Part shown: one piece after another, positions 56,919 to 64,000 of the stretch
How positions within the stretch are numbered: the first letter of the stretch is position 1
Layout: each line of letters starts with the position of its first letter
Source: Madurella fahalii
Lineage: Eukaryota > Ascomycota > Sordariomycetes > Sordariales
Direction: 5' to 3'
DNA: 64,000 nucleotides
NCBI GenBank assembly: GCA_029876055.1
Contig: CM056878.1
Span: 620,001-684,000 of the forward strand
Translations under genes and position numbers: made by a program
Notes under the pieces: model-generated
What the model was told of the DNA's origin: nothing
Seen by the model: the letters and a program-made list of their open reading frames with translations, nothing else
Databases searched by the model: none

Positions 56919-57572
56919 TCATGTGAATAATCCCCTCACCCCCAGTCCCTGCAGTATCCCTAGGGTGTACATGCCGTGATTCATAGAACCACCCCGCTTA
57001 CAATAGCCTCTCTTACATCCCTCGCAGAGGTCAGACTCGTGCTCCGGCCCCTCTACCTCATCCAGGAAAGGGGGCGGCGTCATCACCACCCCGGCGAACT
57101 TCTTCAACCTATATGCCACTCGCTCAATGTACGACTCCTCGTCTAGTGTGAGAATGCCGAGCGCCTCGCACGACTTGCACCGCTGCCCGAAGACTTCGGC
57201 GGTGTAGCCATTGTTCGGGTAGCCCTTGATGAGGATGCCCACTTTCTTGCTGCCCCATCCGGCTTGGGGACAGCGCCGGTTTGTGCATCGGAACCGGCCC
57301 ATGACATTGGTCGAGTATACTTGGTTGGCGCTCGCATCGATGCCGGAGTTGTACCGGGGTGTCGGGACAACGATGCCGGAAAGGGCGTCTAGAATGCGGT
57401 CGTGGAGGTCGGGGAATCTGTAGACTTCGTGCTTGGTCTTTTGCTTCTTCGGTTGGGAAGGCTTCTTCGGTTGGGAAGGCTTCTTCGGTTGGGAAGGCTT
57501 CTTCGGTTGGGAAGGCTTCTTCAGTTGGGAAGGCTTCTTCGATTCGGAAGGCTTCTTCTTGTTACGTGCCAT
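56919..57572 (-). CDS. 3CxxC-type zinc-binding protein with Lys/Pro/Ser repeat tail
   Basis: ATG 57570-57572 (MARNKKKPSESKK), 217 residues. The N-terminus holds six KKPSxx units encoded by an 18-nt minisatellite. The domain (about residues 90-200) shows MGRFRCTNRRCPQAGWGSKK, GYTAEVFGQRCKSCEAL and a final CEGCKRGYCKRGG, that is, three zinc-binding Cys pairs plus a C-terminal CKRG element. Such zf-3CxxC domains occur in fungal proteins and in receptor-transporting proteins; the fungal function is unknown. The basic tail suggests nucleic-acid or nuclear association (inference). The frame upstream of this ATG lacks support. Confidence 0.8.
   Translation of the reverse strand: MARNKKKPSESKKPSQLKKPSQPKKPSQPKKPSQPKKPSQPKKQKTKHEVYRFPDLHDRILDALSGIVVPTPRYNSGIDASANQVYSTNVMGRFRCTNRRCPQAGWGSKKVGILIKGYPNNGYTAEVFGQRCKSCEALGILTLDEESYIERVAYRLKKFAGVVMTPPPFLDEVEGPEHESDLCEGCKRGYCKRGGSMNHGMYTLGILQGLGVRGLFT
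57443..57550. repeat. 18-nt minisatellite, six tandem copies
   Basis: Unit GCTTCTTCGGTTGGGAAG on the plus strand. The first four copies (57443-57514) are identical, the fifth differs at one base and the sixth at two. Encodes the KKPSQP repeats of the 3CxxC gene. Confidence 0.95.
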
Positions 57573-58216
57573 CGTTGGCGTGGCAGGTCTAGATTGGGGC
57601 TGGAAGATGGACTGGTGATAGCGTTTGCGGTTGAGGAAGGGGGTTCTGGACCTACAAGATGCGGGGAACGGCGAGTGGGGAGATGAAACGTGCTTCACAT
57701 GGCGTTATATGGCTTAAGGTTGCAAAACCAAAAAGGGACGCAGTTGGCGTTCATAGCACAGGCGGGGAGAAGTGCAGGATGTCCGCTATCCAATGGCATG
57801 CCCGGTACAATCACTCTCAGTAGGCCTCGTTGCATACCATGTTTGCTGCTTCAATACGACTCGTCCAAACCATACTCACATTTGACGTATGTAGACAGCC
57901 GTCGCGAATCAGAGGCGAACCTTTCCCACCAGAGCAGTCGCATACCTGTCGTGGTACCCCCATTCCAAGCCACCCACCAACAAAGAGTGGGACAGAGGCG
58001 GCCGTGTGCCGTGATTTGCAAAGCTACTACAGTAATACCTTCATAGCTGTGGAACCTAGATCAACTCAATACGGGCCGTAGGTTGCGTTTGTCTCTCTCA
58101 CCTAGATCCTGCGTACTTCATGCCCGCATTCCATCTCTCCTCGACCACTCTTCATGACTTCTTTCTAATCAGCGCCTCTGTCAGTCTTCTTCGCCGCCTG
58201 ACCACATTTACCGAGC
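57573..58216. other. Intergenic, no gene recognised
   Basis: Nothing supported on either strand. Confidence 0.5.
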
Positions 58217-58721
58217 TTATATGACCCCCCTATGACAGCTACTTGAACAGATAAAAGGTACATCGAGCAAAGCGTAGGTAGGGTTGTAGTAACCGAGATT
58301 TATCAGCGGGCCGCACAGAGCCGATTGAAGCCCATGGTGGGGATCATCTCTCTTCCAGACGTCTCGCGCATCGACGCCCTTTGCCATCAGATACCCCGAC
58401 GAAGGCGGGAACCTCTGAATGTAGCCTGTGGCATAGATGATAATACTTACCAGGCTTGATAGTCTGGTCCTTGATCCACTGGTTTTCGAGTCTACATCTA
58501 CCGTGGTCGGCAAAGTGAGCACGGCCGATCTCGTCATTAATGCGAGGGAAACGGGGCGACGTTAATTTGCGCCCTGCGTCTTCGACTGGGGTATTGAAAA
58601 CCTTGCGGTGCAGACGCTCACCCCAGCCTGGATAGAGTGGTTGATATAGAGGAATGATAGAACTACTGGCATACTCGCTTCCATGTCTTGTTGAAAGGGA
58701 CCACTTCATGTCAGCACTCAT
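58217..58721 (-). pseudogene. Flavin-containing monooxygenase relic
   Basis: Two overlapping minus-strand frames together read LTSPRFPRINDEIGRA, then DVDSKTSG and LVSIIIYATGYIQRFPPSSG. IIYATGY is the conserved ATGY motif of FMO/NMO-type monooxygenases, and RFPRINDEIG is the segment that precedes it in fungal members. The change of frame lies at INDEIGRA/VLTLPTT. Both Rossmann GxGxxG motifs are absent upstream, so only the C-terminal third remains. Confidence 0.45.
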
Positions 58722-59500
58722 TGGGCCCGCAGCCGTGGCGGTGAATTCTCGTGGGGGGTTTCCGGACAGACTTGACCGAGATGGAGATTGAGACTAGAGG
58801 CCATTGATTCAAAGCCTTTGGGGAATTCGAGTCACCTTCGTCCGCAATACTTCGTAGCTGGAACCTAAGTTCCTCTAACTCATCTCCCGTCCTGCAGTCC
58901 GTCCTCTCTGTCCGAACAACAAGGATAAATAAACTCGAGAACTCGGTAATGATTGTGACCCGCAGTTATCGCAGGATTCATAAGATTCGCCGTCTCGTCG
59001 ACGAGACCTTCAAGAGAATCGACTCTAGCGGATTCGGCGTCGAATGCATTTTGGAAAACTGCCGAGTGTAAGCGGAATTTTCATGCTATCAGGCCAGGGT
59101 CTGATCTAGAATTGACACTCATCTTTGAGCAATGACTCGGGGACGGTAAGTCGAAGATAGAATATCACCGCTTAGTTTTCATAAATATTTGTAATGGAAT
59201 ATGTATCTTGAGGTAATTTGTTTCAAAGACACAGAAGCAAGCGACTACAGAGTTGACCTTATTTATCTACCTAGCCATGAGAGGTGTACTGAACAACTTT
59301 TCAAGAGCGAGCTTCCGTAGACTGCTCTGCTAACCTGCGCATCAGAACATAAGTTCATTTTCCAACCTCTAATTTTGCGAGTTTCTGCCGAAGTTCGTCA
59401 AAGCGTGGTGACATCCGCATACTAGAAAGCAACACCATGTGCAAACAAAGACACCGTCGATTAGCGTTGGATTGCGCAGTATTGGGTAATTAATAATGCT
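58722..59500. other. AT-richer intergenic stretch
   Basis: A 42-codon basic frame (58949-59077, MIVTRSYRRIHKIRRLVDET) is the only item of note; it has no family support. Confidence 0.45.
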
Positions 59501-62500
59501 TCATTTACACTGATATGACCCATCGGAGGAGCTAACTTCGCCGTCATCCGTGATCAGGATTAACCGCATCTCGTCTTCGGAGATTCGCTTGTACAAGTGG
59601 GATATGTCGAGCCATACTTGCTGGCGCCATGTCTCGTCATCACACCTATGAGTTAGTCGGTTTCCATATCCCAGTGTTCTATGGCCTTGGAACTAGGAAC
59701 ACCGTCCTCGATAGCGCTAGTAAAGGCGAGACTGGTATCCCGCGTGGAGTTTGCCCATCTGGTGATGCAAACATCGAACGCCGTAAGGCCGTAGGCGTCA
59801 CGCTGGGGGGCGTCAATGCCAGGAAGTTTGAGGAGAAATTCTGCTGCCGCGGGATTACCCATGTCCATCACCATGCGAAACAAAGAGTGGCATTTCGGGC
59901 CAAATACCGCGCCGAGATGGCTCTTTGGGTGCCGGAAGTATTTGGTCAACTCAATCAGGATGTCGACGCCAGGGCTGACATGGGACCTGGGCCGAGTGCG
60001 AACTGCAGGGCGTTCATACATGTCCGCTTGCTGTCCTCCATCTGGATGAACTTTTCAAAGATGAAATTGCGAGCGCCGACGCAGCTGAGGAAAGCACCAA
60101 TCGTCTTCACGGCGCCAGGATGCGACTTGGCTTCATATATTAGGCAGCCGAGGATTGACACAGACCCTCCTACGGCATCAACCTGAGGATGTGTGACAAC
60201 GTCATAACGATCGGTTTGTTTGAATAAGCATCGGGCGATCCTTTGGCGACCCCCTTATCCATGCGTTGGAGAAGGCGGCAGAGTAGTCCACTACAGGGGG
60301 ATTCAGTGCTTTGTGCTTGGCGATCACAGCGTTGATGTAATACGTGTCGTCGGTTATCCGGGCTAGGTCGCCGATGATTTCTGGCCAACTATATTTCTCG
60401 TTCACGACAACGTCTATCACGAGAAATTCGTTAAATGTTTCTCAATCTTCTGTCACACAAGCCTTCGTCAAGCACGCTGCCAGTCGCCGATATCTGGATG
60501 GAGGCATCCGTCTTGCTAGGCGAGCAGAGCTTGGAGACCGTAACATAGGCCTAGACTACTCGATATAGAGAACGCAGAGCCCTCATCCCTAACAGCGCAA
60601 TCGACCTTGGCTCCTGCATTGAGCAACATATGCACTGTTCTGAAGCACTGCTGAATGTGGTCGGCACCGTGAAGCATTATACGCGGCATGACGAATCCAC
60701 CGGGATACGAAGACGCGAGTGCAAGGGGGAGCATTTCGTCTACTCCTTCCTCCATAGATTCCCAAGCCGTGTTGAGTGGTTCAGCGGCGTCGATGCCCGC
60801 CTTGGCGGCATTGTCGAGGAGCATCTTCAGGATCTCAGACTGATGCAAACGTGAAGCCCAGTGCACAGGGGAGAAATGCCGGCCTCTCCGGTGTACAGGA
60901 CGTGTTATTGGAAACACCTTGGCGCCGAGGTCGAGAAGGACCTGGACGGCCTTTGGGCAGTTTGCCTGGACAGCCCAGAGAAGGGCTGTGCCGTTTGCGT
61001 GCCTATGCTAGCTGTCCAAGCCGGCATTTACCTTGGAAGAGATCGGACGAGTCGGTGCTCCAGCTCTCCAGTTCCCCACCAGCGGCAAGCAAGAGACCGG
61101 CTATTTCCACCATGTCTTGGGTATCAAATGAGCTCAGGAAATGTAAGGGTCCCCGCCCTTGATGGTTTAGGCGTGCGGCATCAGCGCCCCTTTGGGGCAG
61201 CAGGCGAACAATATTCGTGTGTCCAGAGCGGCATGCTCCTATCAATGGCGTTTCGTCTAAACACTCGGCGTTCACAGCCCAGGGGTGGGCAAGAAGTATC
61301 CTGCGGACTTCAGCCTCATCACCGGTGACCGAGTAGTACCGTATTTCTTCCAATACGCGTCTGTTGCCAGCAGGCCAAAATTTGCCCAAATGCCATCCCT
61401 TGGATTCAATGCCGCGAAACTCCTAGCGCAAGAGCCGGAGCGTTTCCAGATATCGTTCCGGATCGAGCAGCTCAAGGCGCTGGGGCACACATGACTCCCA
61501 TCGGCCATGCCGCAGGCAAGCCATTCAATCTCTTGGCTGCGAGGCACGATAATGGAATCATTTGGCCTGAAGCTAGCTTGTAACCAACCTAGAATCGATC
61601 AGGAGCTGTCGTGTCCGTTCATGGCTGCGAAGTAAAGCATTTCAAGTGCCTCGGATATTTTGGCGTCACTTGCATCGTCGGCTTTCTGCTTGATATACAG
61701 TGATATGGAAGCAAAAGCGTGTTCGGATGCCGCGCGACATCGTCGCAGCATGGACTGATCTGTGTTGGAACAGGTGTCATGAAGCTGCTGCATGATATAC
61801 TGACGGACGGTGGGGGGAAGAAGAGCGAACGTGCCGCAGGTGACCAAGACCCGGTTCGACCGCCGAGATCCAGCGACTCAAGGCCTGAAGAGATCAGTTC
61901 TTCGTCCGCCAAATCCGTCTCTGTAATCTGGTTGATGACTGCATCTAGGGACTGGTAAGAGGCTAGGAAAGATCGGTATAATCTCATGAAGCTCCGTATC
62001 CGCGAACGCCGTACAAAAGAGGTTCCTCCTCGTGGAGTCAGTCTAAAGCCCATGAAGTGCAGCATGATGTGGCTTCAGCGGCTACTACTTGTACTCACCA
62101 GGATTGATACTAATACCAAGCTTCTCAGGCCTCATCTTTGAAATGCGAAGGCTTGGATCTCTCTGTAGGCTCGCAAACCATATTCCTCGACATCGGCGCA
62201 GAATCTCTCCAGAGCATCAACGACTTCGGCAGCTGAGCTTGTCCTATCCCGTAAGTCGCTAGCTAGGGCCTCGCAATCAGAAGAGTAGCTTGGATCCAGC
62301 ACCGTCTGAAATTGGCGAAATGAGTGTTATTGCCTTCGGGCCCGCTTATCTGGCCAAAAATTGAGATATTGTAAACGTTCAGCGCTAGAGTACCGGATTG
62401 CTTGAATTCGAGGAGAGATAGGCCCTGTACCCCACGAGCGGCAATGAGATTCATGAAAGCAATGGATTGCCCGGCGGTCAGAACGTGAAGCAGAAGGATT

Positions 62501-63599
62501 CCGAGCGAGTAGATGTCCGCTTTGGGTAGATCTGCTCTGGCGATGACGGTGTTTGTGATCCACTCGGGTGAGTTTCAAGGAGTCGTGCCTGGGGGGAGTG
62601 GGACGTGCTCTGGTACGTCCTGGAAAACGACTGCAATGTTGAAGTCGATAATTTTGGGGACGAAGAGGCATTGAGGATTATCCTGTTAAAATACAAGGAC
62701 GTTTGAGGGCTTGAGGTCGCAATGTATAACACCGGCCTTGTGCGAGCAGGCTACGCCGCGGGCGATGCCGAGACACAGGTCAAGCTGGGTGCCGAGGGCA
62801 GTGTCGTTGTTTTCTGGTAACCAGTGCTGTAGGTCGCCGAGTTCTAATGTCCCGTGAACAAAGGCGGGCAGCAGCACTTCACCTTTGGTACCGGCGCGCT
62901 CCCGACAAGTGCTAAGCAGGGTAATGATGTTGTCGTGCGATCGAATGATTTTTGTCGCTCAGAATACGTAGCTCGATTGCTATAGACTGAAGCAATGCGC
63001 GGTCGACACCTGGGCCCTCGTGTAGCACGCTTGGCTTCGTTATCTTCACCGCGATCTTCTCTGGGAGTATGCGTTGCTTGGATTTGTATACGCTGCGCTC
63101 GATAAGGCCCTGGGATGCTATGACGGTGACTCGGCTAGTCCCCCCTGAGAAGCGCTGGAGTGAAGCTGGAGGACTAAGTCATCGGGAAACAGCATTAAGA
63201 GGTACTGTTCTTCCTGAGTTGATGGCTTATATCCTAGCACCGAGGTGAATTGGGCGAAGAAGGTCAGAATGTCGTATTGTCCCCCCACATTGACGCCTGC
63301 TGTCCTCGAGTCGTCTTGCCCGGTCTCAGTTGCCTCGCCGCTAGAACCAGCTGTATAGAAGCTACTTATTGTGGAAATAAATTTCCTGGCGAGGTTCATA
63401 TGGATGGTGAGATCAATCCCAGACTCCCGGAGTTCAATGAAGCGGGGGTTGTTCAGCTTGACGCGCCATCCTAGGCTTCTTATGAATGCCTCAGGCAGCT
63501 GAGCTGCGTGGTTATGTGCACTTTGTGGCGATGTAGTGTACAGCGTATGTGACGGGCATGATAGACATTTTGGGGAAAATTACCTTACTTAAATGGCAT
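59501..63599 (-). pseudogene. Protein kinase-ankyrin repeat gene, degenerate
   Basis: Reading leftwards from about 63599, a probable start MPF with donor GTAAGG leads to AAQLPEAFIRSLGWRVKLNN. A kinase domain follows: KIAVKI (63065-63045 area), HDNIITLLSTC, GVIHCDLKPSNVLV (62735-62690; catalytic loop with HCD in place of HRD), IIDFNIAVV (DFN in place of DFG) and IYSLGILLLHVLTAG. Then come ALERFCADVEEYG and helical linkers. Ankyrin repeats cover about 61350-59650: DETPLIGACRSGHTNIVRLL, GRGPLHFLSSFD, FSPVHWASRLHQSEILKMLL and YGLTAFDVCITRWANS. The frame is broken at several places: stops TAA 62686-62688, TGA 62575-62577 and TAG 61423-61425, plus shifts at 63140-63145, 62949-62953, about 62309 and about 61860. 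The architecture suggests a signalling protein of the fungal NLR-like/incompatibility type; the HCD/DFN changes suggest weak or no kinase activity. Confidence 0.65.
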
Positions 63600-63762
63600 T
63601 TCCCAGTTTCTCCGTTTTGCCAACAATGGAACTTCAGAAGCTTCTATCTAAGCCATCTTAACGCTACCGGGAACTTTATTCGGATCGAGCTTGGGTTGTT
63701 CAATACTAGCTAGCATCTGCTGCCTTCATACCTACCTATAGGTACCTTACAATTCTATCTAA
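63600..63762. promoter_or_regulatory. Shared divergent promoter of the kinase-ankyrin and HeLo-like genes
   Basis: Only 163 bp separate the two inferred start codons, which point away from each other. It contains ATACCTACCTATAGGTACCTTAC (63728-63750 region), a copy of the repeated short motif, about 12 bp before the HeLo-like ATG. Confidence 0.4.
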
Positions 63763-64000
63763 ATGACTGACACGGCGGGACTCGCGTTTGGGTCGCTCAG
63801 CCTGTTCGGCCAGACGCTGAGAGCATGCATTCACGGCTTTGAGAGGTACAACAAAGTCAATGACATGGGCGCCGAGTTCACCGACCTACAAACACAACTA
63901 GTATGGGCACGCTCCCTGCTCACAGCCTGGACGTCGGACTAGGGTATCGGAGAGGGCAGACACCTCGATAACGCCCGGTTCCAGCAGTACATCGGAATAG
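63763..64000 (+). pseudogene. HeLo-like N-terminal domain with early in-frame stop (3' partial)
   Basis: ATG 63763 opens a frame beginning MTDTAGLAFGSLSLFGQTL with RACIHGFERYN and LQTQLVWARSLLTAW. This is the pattern of the HeLo/prion-inhibition N-terminal domain (..AGLAFG..SL...F..C...F..Y...........L......R...W). After 59 codons comes TAG (63940-63942), but the same frame continues coding-like (RHLDNARFQQYIG) to the window edge. In this family the domain is a membrane-active cell-death effector fused to an NLR, kinase or amyloid motif; what follows here is outside the window. The stop may be a real nonsense change, or the gene may carry an intron I cannot see. Confidence 0.55.

Noticed and set aside
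57443..57550. CRISPR-like array
   Set aside because: The 18-nt units are directly adjacent without spacers and encode protein repeats.
57402..57686. Plus-strand open frame with LLRLGR repeats
   Set aside because: Mirror of the minisatellite on the coding minus strand; it has no domain, while the minus frame has the 3CxxC motifs.

Overview
The window is nuclear DNA from a filamentous ascomycete, most likely a Sordariomycete. The evidence is many short (50-145 nt) GT-AG introns with CTAAC/CTGAC-type branch sites, GC-rich coding exons separated by 1-3 kb of gene-poor sequence, fungus-specific families (DUF4246, WSC, Zn2Cys6, BCS1-type AAA, LaeA-like methyltransferase, HET, HeLo) and decayed genes whose stop codons look like C-to-T changes. 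I see no convincing tRNA, rRNA, CRISPR array or intact transposon.

Left part (1-24 kb), mostly housekeeping. It holds the C-terminal end of a SNF2 helicase, an F-box relic, an aldo-keto reductase (with an 11-nt exon and a GC-AG intron), a predicted amidoligase, a WCPPC thioredoxin, a Dgr2/WDR44-like WD40 protein with a C-terminal zinc ribbon, Dom34/Pelota, a BCS1-like AAA ATPase, a frame-broken class I methyltransferase and a seven-exon DUF4246 protein.

Middle (24-46 kb), secreted proteins and regulators. It holds a two-domain WSC protein, a secreted alpha/beta hydrolase, a short secreted tyrosinase, a HET-domain relic, a large C2H2-type protein with two frame breaks, a tiny two-exon gene with an AT-hook-like start, a nine-exon LaeA-like methyltransferase, a secreted fungal-specific protein of unknown function, and an orphan 223-residue protein.

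Right part (49-64 kb), accessory. A Zn2Cys6 regulator with its zinc cluster in the middle of the protein lies beside a CmcJ/AsaB-like protein and a LovD/EstB-type serine transesterase. This looks like the tailoring end of a biosynthetic locus without a visible core synthase. Then come a 3CxxC zinc protein with a lysine-rich minisatellite, a flavin-monooxygenase relic, a degenerate protein kinase-ankyrin gene, and, divergent from it across about 160 bp, the start of a HeLo-like gene carrying an early in-frame stop. The last two resemble fungal allorecognition/cell-death loci.

Several otherwise convincing genes go out of frame exactly at short G/C runs, each explained by one missing base. Together with a 25-G run at 14066-14090 this points to homopolymer under-calling in the assembly, so some 'broken' genes may be intact. 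All exon boundaries were derived by eye from splice signals and reading-frame continuity.
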